Source of the DNA: Carnegiea gigantea | Taxonomy: Eukaryota > Streptophyta > Magnoliopsida > Caryophyllales > Cactaceae | DNA length: 64,000 nt | Direction of reading: 5' to 3' | Assembly: GCA_029747015.1 (NCBI GenBank) | Contig: JAKOGI010002416.1 | Span: 1-64,000 of the forward strand | Shown: one piece after another, positions 22,501 to 34,540 of the stretch | Layout of the letters: each line of letters begins with the position of its first letter | Numbering within the stretch: position 1 is the first letter of the stretch | Program-made: the position numbers and the translations under genes | Notes under the pieces: model-generated | What the model was told of the DNA's origin: nothing | Database searches by the model: none | What the model saw: only the letters and a program-made list of their open reading frames with translations

Positions 22501-24457
22501 AGTTTAATAATAATTGCATCTATCTTTACAGATAATTCTGCCTTCTATGCCCGCAAGCGAACCAACGTTTTTGGATTCTCATGTTGGAGCTTTATCAAAT
22601 GGAATATTCCTATATGGAGTCACTATGATATAGCTGAGGGAACGCATTTGAAGATGGAATACCAAGAGTTATTTGTAAGTAGTGCAATAGAGGGCTAGCA
22701 CTTGCTCACTCCAGAAATGATCCATCAAATTTTAAATGCCACTTTGAAAGTTGTCATACTGTGTAAGGCTGTTGTCCGTTAGATATTCTTTGGCAAAAAT
22801 GGAAAGTTCGCAATTATATTTGTAAGGAATTAATTGTATTGGCTGTAATTAGACATAGATATACCTTCATTGTTTCAAAACCTGAAGCAAATCGAACCAT
22901 TCACCTATACTTGAATGACAACTCTAGTATAATTTTCCAAGATACAAGTAAGAACCATTGCCTAAGAATTCATAAGAGAGAAAAGGAAAGGTTTAGCAAA
23001 TCAATAATTTATGTTTATGAAAGAATTTTCTATACTTGTGACAAGTAGACATCTTCTATGGGCCTTGGATTTCTTTCTTTGGTTGCTCATTATACTAATG
23101 ATAATTGGAATTTAAATGCTAAGATTCTAAATTTTTGGCATGTACCCCCACCGGACAATTCTCTTGTGTTATATGATGAGGTTTTTGACCTTTTGAAGGA
23201 GTGAAAAATTTAAAAGAAGATACGTACCATTACATTGGAAAATGCTAGATGTAGTGATAATATGAATGAATTGTTGGCTTATAGTCTTTCTGTGCATTCT
23301 CCATTGCCTTATGGAAGTAAATATTTTTGTGTTCATTGTGAGGCTTATATTTTAAACTTGATTGTCCAAGATGGTTTGAAAATAATTAATATGGGAGCAA
23401 TATAAAGTTAGGGAATTAGTAAAATATGTGACTGATCTGAAGTTAAACGTATGAAGTTTGATGAAATTGCTATGATTGTAGGTATTGATTGTTCAAGGAA
23501 TTTATGGTTAGATTGCTATGCTAGACGAAATTCTACTTATAAAATACTTGAAAGGGTGTTGATTTATCATGATGCCTTTTGTGCTATATGTAGATTAGAA
23601 ATCTAAATTGAGTGATTCGATGGTTTTGATGAAATCACCAAGCAATTCACTAGTAGGGAATATCCACATTAAACTTATGCTTATAAAATGTTGTGAAAAT
23701 TACACGTTTGCTACTTTAGTATCTTATGTGTGAATATGCATTTCTGAGACATATGAAAACCAAATGATAAAAAACTTTCAAAAGTATATGGGGTTGTTAT
23801 AGCATGGCGCCATCTTTTGCTAGCATCTTGGATCCTTGCTACAAACTTTAGTTCATGATGTGTTGCTTCCTAGAATTGGATCCTACAACTGAGGAATTGA
23901 AATACCAACAAGTAAAAGATGAGTTTTACAAACTATGTGAGGGACAAACATGTTGGAATTCTCAAGTCAATAAAGATACTGCAACCAGAACTAGAAAAGT
24001 TAACAGTATAGGTATCAAAGGTTTTATATTCATTTATGTTAGTCTATTATAAAAAAGTATTACTAAACATTCGAATAGCCATTAGACATATAATATCTAT
24101 ATATACACTAATAATTGTCGATGTTATGTACAGATCTGCTAATTCTGATTAACATGTGTCACTCTGGCAAATCAAAGTTGGATGTTTTTTTTTTTTTTTG
24201 GGGATAATTGTAAGGTAGATCCCTACCATGAACCTTGATATTCTTTCTTGGTGGAAAGATAAATGCATAGATTCCCTTCTATGGCTGACTTGGTAAGAGA
24301 TGTAATGAGCATTTCTGTCACCACTATTGCTTCTGAGGCTGTATTAGTAGCAGGGGTAGGATTTTGGCCAAGTGGACAACTTCTCTAAACCAGAAATGCA
24401 GAGGCACTAACGACAACTCGTTGTTGGGTTTTTGGTTATGAGGTAGAGGGTAAGTTT
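22500..24457 (+). pseudogene. hAT transposase, broken
   Basis: Plus-strand fragments follow the order of plant hAT (zf-BED/RICESLEEPER-like) transposases. First VIRHRYTFIVSKPEANR (22839 on), then TSSMGLGFLSLVAHYTNDNW and AKILNFWHVPPP (23050-23150), ITLENARCSDNMNELL and FCVHCEAYILNLIVQDGLK (23230-23390), then RRNSTYKILERVLIY. The end is SFASILDPCYK (23810) and the dimerisation region LDILSWWKDK, SISVTTIASEAV and the ALTTTRCWV stretch (24220-24450). Stops and frameshifts are frequent; the second half of the RNase H-like fold is poorly preserved. The BED zinc finger was not recognised. It would cut and paste the element. Confidence 0.8.
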
Positions 24458-25159
24458 TTGTTATCATTAGTTTTAACTTGAAGTTATAGTTCTATTAAAT
24501 TTTATTTTTATATGTTCAATTTATAAAAAACTATAAATTTATGTAATTATATAGTATAAAGGACAAGGATGATCAAAAGTCACATGGTTTAGTAACAAAT
24601 TTTTTAAAAGTGAATTTTAATGAACATGATGATGAATAAGAGCAAGAAGAATTAGTAGACGGTTAAGAGCCTGCAGACACTAATGCTCTTAGTTGAATTA
24701 CTATGTCATGTATTTCATCATGTCGAGATTTTGACTATGTTATTAGGAATTTAGCATTTTATTGATAGGATATTAAGATGTTAGGGTATATCACTAATGA
24801 GATATTGTTGCTCATAACTTTGATTTAGGACCAGTAGCTTATATTTACTGAGGGCATATTATACTAATTTTTATATGTTTTAACTAGGACACTATTTGTT
24901 TGTTGCAAGTCTACCCATGATAAGTATTGGACATAACCAAGAGCTAAGATCTACTTTTCTTACTTTTACATATTTTAAATGCTTATATTATTAGATAGAG
25001 AAAAACAATTGTGCTTGTAACCTATTAGTTTACATACAACCCAAATGTTTAGGATTAGGGTTCGGGTTCAACACTTTCTAAGCAAACCCGAAATTTACCC
25101 GAACCTAAAATATGTCAGACTTGCATTTTACTTGCAGACCCAAATTGCCTGTTCTATGG
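24458..25159. other. Possible hAT 3' end, no gene
   Basis: AT-rich sequence. Near 25055-25107 TTCGGGTT is followed by AACCCGAA and ACCCGAACC, an inverted arrangement typical of the subterminal CGGGTT repeats of several plant hAT elements. I did not identify a TIR or an 8-bp target duplication. Confidence 0.4.
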
Positions 25160-25808
25160 TTAAATGTTCTTCACTTTGGCTTCACTTACAACCTCCAACC
25201 CTATAATGTTCGCCTCATACTCTGCAACATTATTAGTCACTTCAAAATCTAACTTCATAGAAATTAGAGTATGCGCTCCTAGTGGGGATACTAAAAGGAT
25301 GTCTACCCCAAATCCTTTCTGATTAGATACTCCTTTAAAGTACATTATCCAGACATCCTCCTCTACTTGGAGGATTTTTGCATTTAGGAAGTCAAGATTC
25401 TCTTCTTTAGACTCATCTGTTGGTAATCATGCTAGGAAATCAGTGACCACCTTCCTTTTCTAGATTTTTACGGAATATATTTGAGATCGAATTTTGATGG
25501 CATTACCGTCTATCGAGCTATCTTGCTACTGGTGATGACTGGTTATTACAATAAGTACTTGATTATGTTCATAAGCGCTACTACTTGCATTGTGTGGGAT
25601 AATATGTAATACTTGAGCACTGTGGCGGCCTATACTAATGTTATGGATGTCTTCTATACAGAGGAATAACGAGTTTCATATTCTACAAACTTCTTGCTTA
25701 GATAGTAGATAGCTCTTTCCTCACCTTCAACCTTTTAGGCTTATATGACCCCTTATGCATTCTCTATGGTTGTGAGGTATAATATTAAGGAAGTTCCTGG
25801 TTGAGGTT
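25160..25808 (-). pseudogene. RNase H fragment of a Tat-type Ty3 element
   Basis: On the minus strand the RT-type RNase H end is visible from 25800 (PQPGTSLILYLTT, EERAIYYLSKKFVEYETRYS, then a SHTMQV and IKYLL stretch). It is followed by the second, archaeal-type RNase H domain typical of Tat/Ogre/Retand elements (MYFKGVSNQKG, TNNVAEYEANIIGLE, 25345-25180). Stops are common. The fragment ends exactly where the 5' LTR of element B begins, so B inserted into it; its other half is not present in the window. Confidence 0.75.
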
Positions 25809-28494
25809 TGTAAGACCCCGGAAATCCACCTTCGTAATGATAGCAGTTGTCGCAGTTTATTGAAGTTTTGAGGACGAAACTTTCCTAAAGGGGGTAGTAT
25901 ATAAAACCTCGAAAATTTAATATGAGGGAAACATGTGGCGTGGACAACCCCCATAATCCGAGTTCATACGGTGGATTTCTCCTCCATGATTCTTCTCAAA
26001 ATTTTACTTAGTCCATTAAAGCGTTATTGAAAAGTTTATTCGGGTTATCTTTCCCTCGATTAGTTTTTTTCGACTTCTCATTTATTTACTTCCCTAGGCT
26101 TAAATATTTGTTACACAAATATTTATTTACCCAAGCATTTAATTACCCAATTATTTATTTACCTAACTAATTATTTACCCCATTATACTAAATTTTTTTT
26201 AGTGGACTATTAATAGGTCAATTCCCTTTAAAATAACCCTTAGCCTAAGGTCTTCTTTCCAATTTTCTAAGATTTTGTTTTCAAAAATTTCCCCCTCCTT
26301 CTTTCCCCCTAGTAGCCGACCCAACCCTTTCTCGCCCCTCTTTTAATTTTCTTTCCCCTCTAAAAAAATCCCAAGCATGCACGTTAGCCCCCCCTCAAAC
26401 TCACGGCTTCTCTCTCTCTTCTCTGTCTCTTCCTTACTCTCAGCAGCCGCCCGCAGCCACTCGCCGGCCACCCACCTTCGCCCGACGTGCCGCCACCATT
26501 GTTTCTTTCCCCCTCTCTCCTTCCCTTGGCTTGAGTAAGGGGGTGCAATCCATGCATCCCACGCACACAAAAATTGTTCAAAGTTTGTGTAAATTATGCT
26601 TTTGGTATTGAATACAAGTTTGCAAATTTTGATGTTGGTTTTCTAATTGTTTTCAGATTCCAACCCTCAAGGGAGTGGCGCCCCGATTGCTTCTCTTCTA
26701 AAAACCAAACCAAGTTGAGTGCAAACGGTATTTGAATTTCATTTTAGTTAAAAGTTGAAAATTTTGACTTGACTTGGATTAATGGGGGTGTGTAGGGTTG
26801 TTGGGATCATTATGGCATAGTTATGGATGAGACTTTATGAAAAACGTGGCCAAAGGGAACTCATGTTAGGGTTAGGAGTGGGCAGATTGCTACTGCTGGG
26901 AGGACAGTTCTTGGTTGTGACTTTAAAAATTCGGCCACGACGCTGTACCACTCCCAAAATCATGAAATGTTTGTTGTAGATAGATTAACATGTGTTGAGT
27001 AACCCAGTTTTTGGATCGATGGAATCGGAGTCGTGTAGCATGAGTTATGGCCGGATTACGAAGAGCTGCCCAGATTAGGGCAGCCAGTGATAGCGTAGAA
27101 ATATTAAGGAAAACGACCTAGTTTGGGTCAGAGTCTAGAAAAGCACCAAACATAAGAAGGGTAGGGGACGAATTGACTTTTCGGAATGGGTAAGAAATCT
27201 ACATTCTGACACCACGAATGAAAGATATGGGCTCTCGAATTCGAGCCCAGGTTCTGATCGAATCTAGACTCAGAGTTCAGCCACGGTTAGGAGGCCTAGG
27301 CATGTTTAAACTTTTTAGGGAAATTTTCATAAGTAGGGCAGGGGTTATAGTTATGGCTCGTAAGGATTTGGACTAGTGAACGCTGTTTTTGGTCCAGGTG
27401 CTGATTAGTAGGTCGATTAAGTAACCGAGCCCGTAATTGTACGGATTCTAGGTAACAATCATGCCCTAGCACTTCCCTGAAGTTGTTTGAAAAGCGTGTG
27501 TGTTGAACATGGTAAGAGCTGCCTCGAATGTTGGTTTTGTGAACTTATGGAATGTACTGATTGCACATGACTGCGTAGTTGGATCGAATTAATTTGCTAT
27601 GTTAATGCACTTGGGCATTGAATTGCTTACATTGAAAATAGAAGTATGTGTGTTATGGAAATGCCTTGGGGATTGGGTTGAATCTGAATGAACTATATAT
27701 GTTGATTAACATTTAAAATGGGTGACCATGGTTGTATAAGTAAATGTGGATATAGGTGAGGCCGTGAGTTATGTTATGATGTTGAAGGCCATTGGCTTTC
27801 CTTGTGTAAAAAGTGCATGTATGTCAGCGGCCACGTGTCCTATAGGGACGTGGGCCAGGTTGTCGGTAATCGCCCATGTGGATGGTAGGCTAGGGTTTGG
27901 TTAAGCGGTAACCATCCAGGTTGACGGTAGGCCAGGTCGAGGTTAAGCAGCTGCACTAAACCCAAGTGCAGGCTATGAGACCCAATGGGGTCGCCCACCC
28001 CTAAGAAAATAAAAAGTATAAAAGAGAATAGTATGACGGGATGCTTCTACTGTGACTATTTAAGTGTGGTCTATTTGTCTCCCCTCCCCTTAAAATGCTT
28101 TAAAAATGAATTTATGTGCGTATTTGACTGTTAAGGGTGATTGTTATTGAGTGTAGCTCATTTCATGAAATATTTTGTTTTCAGGTGAAATGCATACACA
28201 TGGGAATGGGATATAAAGTTAGAGCAAGGCCCCGTCTTTTAAATTATAATTGGAGCAATAGTTGTTGAGAAGCAACTTGTATTGGATTTTGTTAAGTTTA
28301 GTAATTGCTTAAACTGTGGTTAATCCCTTTTAATTGAGATATTATTGACGAATAATTTGTCTTAAAGTTTGATCGATACTTAGCCTGGTGTTTTCACAAA
28401 GGAAACACGACGGTAATACCTCGGTTAGGTTTTCCGCTGCCATATAGGTTAATATTAGTAATAAAGAAAGGAATTAGAAATTCGGGGTGTTACA
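25809..28494 (+). repeat. 5' LTR of element B
   Basis: It begins TGTAAGACCCCGGAAATC and ends GGGGTGTTACA, directly before the PBS. The first 91 bp form a unit ending in a polypurine-like CCTAAAGGGGGTAGTA, after which a second LTR-like start (TATAAAACCTCG, TGTAAAACCTCGG in the 3' LTR) follows. The middle has a GC-rich pyrimidine block (26330-26530) of the kind that gives rise to spurious open frames. Confidence 0.85.
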
Positions 28495-28496
28495 AA

Positions 28497-28520
28497 GTGG
28501 TATTAAAGCTCAGGTTGACT
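28497..28520 (+). promoter_or_regulatory. Primer binding site of element B
   Basis: AGTGGTATTAAAGCTCAGG, two bases after the LTR end, matches the initiator tRNA-Met PBS TGGTATCAGAGC with a few transitions. Confidence 0.75.
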
Positions 28521-28661
28521 GACCTGAAGGCTCGCTTAAGAGGCTGTAAGTAACTAAGAACTAAAACTGGTGGACCTAAGGACTATGCAGAAAGTGAGTG
28601 TAGTGATGGGAAAGGGTGCATACATGTGCATGTAATATGACATAAATGTGTTATTGTGTGA

Positions 28662-29000
28662 ATGCCCGTCTTATGTGTAAATCACTTGTGTATAGGAATG
28701 GAAGGTACCCAACATTACGGTTGTGTAGGAGGCCCTTGCGCGCGCCAGTATCTAGATAAGAGACTGGGTCAGACTGTGTGGGACCACATTTGGCATGTGA
28801 GGTGGGCATTAGCCAGGTATTTAGAAGATGTGCCCAATAGCTGTTTGAGGATTGAGGACAACCGGGTCTTCTTTCCGCTGCTGACCCTGAAAGGAGACCC
28901 TAAGTGGTGCTACAAAGTTGATAAGTTGCACCTCCGGCTTGTGATCATCGCCTGTAGGGGAAGTGTTGTTGGAGTGAATGGGAGCCAGCTATGGGGATGA
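28662..29000 (+). CDS. Leader open frame of element B, unknown
   Basis: A 112-codon frame lies between the PBS and the acidic frame. It contains QTVWDHIWHVRWALARYLED and a cysteine-containing end. I do not recognise it. Its place suggests a pre-gag frame of the element, but it could be chance; no homologous frame was seen in element A. Confidence 0.25.
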   Translation: MPVLCVNHLCIGMEGTQHYGCVGGPCARQYLDKRLGQTVWDHIWHVRWALARYLEDVPNSCLRIEDNRVFFPLLTLKGDPKWCYKVDKLHLRLVIIACRGSVVGVNGSQLWG

Positions 29001-29020
29001 GCATGGTTGACTTGATAAAC

Positions 29021-29377
29021 TAACTGAGACTGGAGGGCCCCCATGACCAGGAGCGTCTACCTACAGCTAGTGAGGAAGATGCCCCACCCCCGGGAGATAA
29101 GCTCACTGATGAGGAGGGAGACTCTAAGGATGAGGGAGATGCTTCTACTGAGGCGGGTCCAGTAGAGGAGGAGGACCCCGAGAAGGATCCTAGCGAAGAG
29201 GAACTGATGGTAGAGGAGGACCCAGAAGAGGATTCTGACGTGAGTGAGGGGGAACTTATAGGAAGTGAAGACCTTGAAGGAGACGTTAGCAAGAGCAAGA
29301 CGGAGGCTCTTGAGAGGGAGAACCTTGAGGGGGATCAAGAGGAGGGAAGGATGGAGTTCACTGTGGAGGTCGACTAG
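29021..29377 (+). CDS. Acidic pre-gag frame of element B
   Basis: A plus-strand frame open for about 119 codons, ending in TAG at 29375-29377, is extremely rich in Glu and Asp (repeated EED, EEDPEE and DEEGD runs) with Ser, Gly and Pro. No ATG is near its start, so it may be an exon-like or fused part of a longer leader frame. Its antisense reads as a serine-rich frame, an artefact. Function unknown; a low-complexity acidic tail upstream of gag is not a standard part of Tekay-type elements. Confidence 0.45.
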
Positions 29378-29955
29378 ATGAGGGGACCTGAGGTCTTGAG
29401 TGATGAGGAGATAGATCCCGTGAGGAAGAGGGGTGAGCGTGAGAGTGGGGTGAGCCTGAAATTGGGGTGACCCGCTGGAAGCGGGGCAGATGTGACCGAA
29501 TATATAGGGGTACCTATCTACTGGATGCCACTAACCAGTAGAAGCTCGTAGTGATTAAAAGTTTGCTTTCTAGGTCAATGCTATTAGTTATCTTTCTGTT
29601 ATGTTGTTAAGCCACTATGGGCTAATAAAGTTATAAATTGTGATGTAATGAAGAGCACTAGTATAGAACACCTATGATTTTTAATTCTATGTAATGAAAT
29701 CTTTTGGGTTATCTGAATACCTGTGTTCACTATTTGTGAAGTATGTGAATCATATGAACGTGATGCCTATATGATGTGTAACGCATGAGCATGTGATGCC
29801 GTGGTTGGACCACGTGAATGTCGCAATGTGATGTGATTGAAAATATGTAAAATGTTGCATGATGCACTGGCATATGATGTGTTATTGAACTCTAGTAGTA
29901 CTTAGGATATGAACTATTAGGAGAAGAACTAAACCCAACTTACTTCCCGAATAGG

Positions 29956-31130
29956 ATGGCGGAAAACAATGACGAATCTCAAACCGGATCTCACCCCGTT
30001 ACAAGAGTCCCTATGAACCCTGGAAGTTCCCATGTCGAGCTTCAGGGAACGACTGGAAGCCCTACGTCCCAGGAATGGGAATGGGTCTCGCAGTCAGGTG
30101 CATGAAACCAACCCACCTACTGGAGCAGACCTTACCAACCTTCTACTGCTGGAGCTGCTATAGAAGTAAGGAGAGCAGTTACAATGCCAGAACAAACAAC
30201 TGTAGAAGCTGATGGAGGTCAGGGAGAGGAAGGCCGAGGAGGATAACTCCTATATGTTCAAAACATTCGCGAGCCATAACCCACCCATATACAATGGCAC
30301 TCCTGATCCCAAAATCTCTGAGGATTGGATTAGGGGCATGGAAAAGTTGTTTGATGCACTCCAATGCCCCAAGGAGTGGAAGGTAGGCTTTATAGTGTTC
30401 TACCTAAAGGATAAGGCCTACCTATAGTGGGCCACAGTGAGGGAAAGGCAGCACGAGTCTGGTTTCGACTGGAGGAAGTTCAAGAAATTGGTCAAGGATC
30501 ATTTCTATCCCGTCTCCCTCTAGAAAGCTAAAGAGAACGAGTTCATACAGCTACAGCAAGGCAGCACAAGCGTACTGGAGTATGCCTCAAAGTTTATGGA
30601 GCTCTCTCGTTTTGCCCCTGCCTTCGTGGCTGACGAGAGGCTTAAGATGAACCGGTTCGAGGCCGTACTCAATCTTACCATTAAGGAAAGGAAGTCGGTG
30701 TGCCAGTACATCTCCTACATGAACCTGTATGGTACTAAGATCAATGTAGAAAGGGCAATGAATGAGAGGAGTAATTACTTCAATGAGCAGCGGGGAGTTA
30801 AGAGGAAGGGGGATAACTAAGGAAACTTCCAACCGCAAGAACAGTACCAGAGGCCTCTTGGGAATCATTACTCAAACAACAAAGCTTGTGGAGTCTAACA
30901 CCCCAACGCGTGGCCTAAGGTGACCTACAATGCTTGTGGGAAGTCGGGATACTTCGCCCGGGAGTGTCGTTCAGCCAAGAGGTGTTTCCGCTGCGGAAGC
31001 CCTCAACACCAGATCCGGGGTTGCCCACATCCCCCACCTACTGCCGGTCAAGGTAATGGGGGACAAGGATAGGGGCAACGGTCCCAGCAACATTACCATA
31101 ATAGGGGTGGGCCCCAATTTGCTAATTACT
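29956..31130 (+). pseudogene. Element B gag, lightly broken
   Basis: ATG at 29956 opens MAENNDESQTGSHPV, which stops after about 50 codons and continues in another frame. The gag core is clear: PPIYNGTPDPKISEDWIRGMEKLFDALQCP (30270-30370), WRKFKKLVKDHFYPVSL, VLEYASKFMELSRFAPAFV and ERLKMNRFEAVLNL (to 30700). Two zinc knuckles follow: the first lost its first Cys and its His (YNACGKSGYFARECR), the second is intact (CFRCGSPQHQIRGC, 30983-31024). In-frame TAG codons replace Gln/Trp codons at 30425 and 30522. Confidence 0.85.
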
Positions 31131-31205
31131 TGATTTATAGATAACCGCAACAGAAGACTTAATGATGGCAGGGACTTCCGTCGCCCTGATAAGGACAAGG
31201 CTCAC

Positions 31206-33905
31206 TGAAACCATTTAATATTGCAACTTATGTTCACAATCATAATATTTATTAAACTAAAACATTTCAAGACCAAAGTCCACAATAGTTCAACTTCAAT
31301 ACAATCGACTTAATCATACCATGTGCTAACTTGCACTCCACACTACATAAGTATATTGAATATAGACCCAACTTGACCTTGAGGTCGATTTCAACATTCA
31401 TACTATGCTGAATCCACTGTGAGCATCTGATGACTTCTAAAAGGGCTTACTAAATGGAGAAACATGTGATACGTCATCACGTAAAATGGAAAACTAAAAA
31501 CAATTCGAAAATGTGAGCTAAAACTCAGTACATGCATTCCTGTATTATAAAATGAGCGTAGAAACACTGTTGATGGGTACCTGCCTTTGCAATTCATTTA
31601 GTTCGCAATAAAAATGAAAATGAAAGTAATATAAAACTGAATTGCTTATTATTATCTAGTTATGAACTCGTGGCAATGATATGATCTATATATAGGTGTA
31701 CACCTGCCAATTCTATGAAGACTTGGCCTGAAGTCACGCGGGTAAATGATGGGCTAATGCCCTATAGATGATAACTGATGGGGTCACAAGTTAAATAGCA
31801 AATCACTGTAAAAACGGATTCATTGATAAACTCATTAAGAGTTATAACTTGATGAACATGTTTTTCTTTCTGAAGATATAGGCATTGGACATACCTTGAG
31901 TCTTTAAAAAAATCATCTGGCTTGATAAATATATTCTGACTTGATAACACTTATGCATAATGGGAAATGATAATTAGGCCTTGACTTTGTTTCATAAATA
32001 CCATTGTAGATATGTGCAGTTAGTAAATGATACTCACATAACTTGTAACTTTCATAGAAATTCAGTAAATAACTCACATAACTTTTAAGAAACCCCAAAA
32101 CTGGATAATTAAAAATAATTAATCTAATATAAAGTTAAATAAAAGTAAAATAAATCACAATAAGATAGATGAGATTAAAAAGGAAAAGGCCTTGATGGTG
32201 ACAAATAGAAGAGTGGTTTTGGTCCTTTCTGAGATAGGTTGCTGATACGGATTTAAGGCTCGCTGAGGTATTACTTGGTTCAAGATAACAGCGAGTGCAC
32301 TAGATTGGCTTGATAAATACATTTGATACATTCTGAATTGAGTAAGTAATAAAGGTTTGAGGCCAAGAGACATATATCCTGGTTCAAAATAGCATAAATT
32401 GCAATAACTTGGTTTGATAAATATGGTTTCTGAGTCACAATTTCCTCCACTTCTCATATTTCATTCATAAATCCATTAGATATAGAATTCCACCCCAATG
32501 AGTCATTGAACTCAATAGAAGATATTAAGCTCATTAAATTTGGTATTTTCTTTGTAAAATCTATAATTGATTCAAAGCTCATAAACAAGCTCTCAAATTG
32601 TGTACTTGTCTTCTTCTTTCTCATTAATCAAGCTAAAAGCTCCATGAAAGTCCATGAATATTTATTTCCCCCTTAAATGATCTTATTTTGCCCCATAGTA
32701 CTCCAAATTACTCCATGATAAATTGTACTCAATAATCAACATATTTCTTTGCATCAATATCCACAATCTCCCAGTAAATTCATTTACTTACATAATTAGT
32801 CCAACCAACCTCTCTTGGTCACAATTGAGACTTTCCATGCTTCACCAATTTGGCCAAAAATTTGCGTAGCATCCATTTTTGAAGCGATTAACATATCCAA
32901 ACTTCAAACAACTTCATTTATACATAATTACATAATTCGTATCCAAACCAGTGCAGTTTTCTTCAAAATTCCATAACTCATTGAATACACAAAATTGCAT
33001 AATAACTATCAATTTGATTATATAAATAATAATCATAGTTAAAACAACCCCAAAACTCAAAATAGAACAAGTTAGGGTTTTGGGTATACCTTACTTTAGG
33101 CTTGAATTATAGGAAAGAGGGGGCTATCTTGAGTGATTTTGGTGGTTGGGCATGATAGATGGCAGTAAAGGGGAAGTCGGGGCAGTCAGAAGGTGGCCGG
33201 AACCCACCAAAAGTGGCGGCACAAGGGGCAGCACCTGCTGCCCCTGTTTTCTACAATTAGGTGTGAGGTAGAGAGAGGAAAATGGAGAGTTGGGTTTTTT
33301 GTTATTTTTGCTGAATTTTTGTGTGTAAAAATTGTCAATTATCACCTATGTGTGGCTGAAAATTTTCAATCAAAAAAAGTAGCTTCTTGCAAATTAAAAT
33401 TAGGTGCTAAAATGAGCAACTAGTGAAATAACAAAGTTGGCAAGGTTTTGGGCTTTTGTTTTGGGCCCAACAAGCTAATTTTGGGCTTGAAAAGAAAAAT
33501 TATTCAAAGTGTTGGGAAAATTTTGTATTGCTCGGGATTAAAGTTTATCGAAGGTAAGAAAATATTTAGTCACTAAATTATACTTACCAATGTCTAATAT
33601 CAATTTACCTGATATTTAATCAATCAACGAAACCTGAATTAAGAATTAATGAAACTTGAATTACAAAGTGGAACCCAAATAAAATATCCCCCAAATGGGA
33701 CGATCAAATACGATAAATGAAAGCAGAAAATTTAGATGACATAAGGTAATTCGGTAAATATATAAATTGAGTGTAATTGAATTAATAAACATGATTTGGT
33801 TAAACCAATAACCATGAGTAACTAAATCAATAGATATGATTAATTAAATAAATAAATATGATTTAAATAAATAAATAAATGTGGATTAGGGTCGGGGTTA
33901 TTACA
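31206..33905 (-). repeat. Solo LTR G inside element B
   Basis: Read on the minus strand it starts TGTAATAACCCCGACCCT at 33905 and is colinear with the LTR of element A for much of its length (GTGCATAAGT-like block, GACTTCAGGCCAAGTC, TTGGCAGGTGTACACCTAT, AGGAATGCATGTACTGAG). It ends near TGAAACCATT (plus strand 31206). It lies between gag and protease of element B, with B coding sequence on both sides. No internal region or second LTR is present. I found no matching 5-bp duplication (CTCAC left, GCGGC right), so the exact ends are uncertain. Confidence 0.7.
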
Positions 33906-33959
33906 GCGGCTAACCCCAACCAGTAGAACTGGGCACCACAGCAGATTTAGGCCCGGCCT

Positions 33960-34540
33960 CCCAACCAAACGCCCCCAAACAATGAGGCCAGAGTCTACGT
34001 GATGCATAAAGAGGAGGCGGAGGATGCTCCAAATGTCGTAATGGATACATTTTCTATCCAAGCTCAACTAGTAGATGTTTTATTTGATTCGGGTACTACG
34101 CACTCTTGCATTTTTGTTCAGTTGGTTGAGACATTAGGACTAATTCTAACCCGTAAATCTTCCTTACTGTCTGTGATTCTTCTTGATGGGAAGACTGTAA
34201 AGGTGTGAGGAACTATATGAGAATTGTCCTATTCGAATATATGAACATGAGTTTTTGGCGGACCTATATAGGTTTGAGTTAACTGACTTTGGGGTGATCC
34301 TGGGAATGGATTGGATAGCCAAATATGAGGCTCAAATAGACTGCCCATGACGAAGAATCACCCTAAGGGGGTCCAATGGGGAAAAAGTGGTGCATAAGAG
34401 CAAAGGACCTAGAGCGGGAATAAAACTGATTTCTATGATGAAAGCTCGCATGTTGTTAGGCAGAGGATACGAGGGATTCTTATGTAACATAGTAAAAGTC
34501 GAGGGTGTTGAATCCTCCCTTAAAGATATTCCAGTAGTGA
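33960..34540 (+). pseudogene. Element B aspartic protease
   Basis: EARVYVMHKEEAEDAPNVVMDTFSI leads into LVDVLFDSGTTHSCI, with the retropepsin active site DSGTTHS intact at 34086-34106, then a DFGVILGMDWIAKYEAQIDC-type flap (34270-34350). A TGA at 34207-34209 and a frame change split it. It would mature the Gag-Pol polyprotein. Confidence 0.82.

Noticed and set aside
25050..25110. Interstitial telomere repeat
   Set aside because: The motif is GGGTTCGGGTT in inverted copies, not tandem TTTAGGG.
26343..26581. Two overlapping minus-strand frames rich in Arg, Glu and Gly
   Set aside because: They lie inside the pyrimidine-rich GC block of the 5' LTR of B and have no counterpart in other elements.
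29020..29338. Minus-strand serine-rich frames
   Set aside because: They are the antisense of the acidic GA-rich plus-strand frame; no similarity and no context for a gene.
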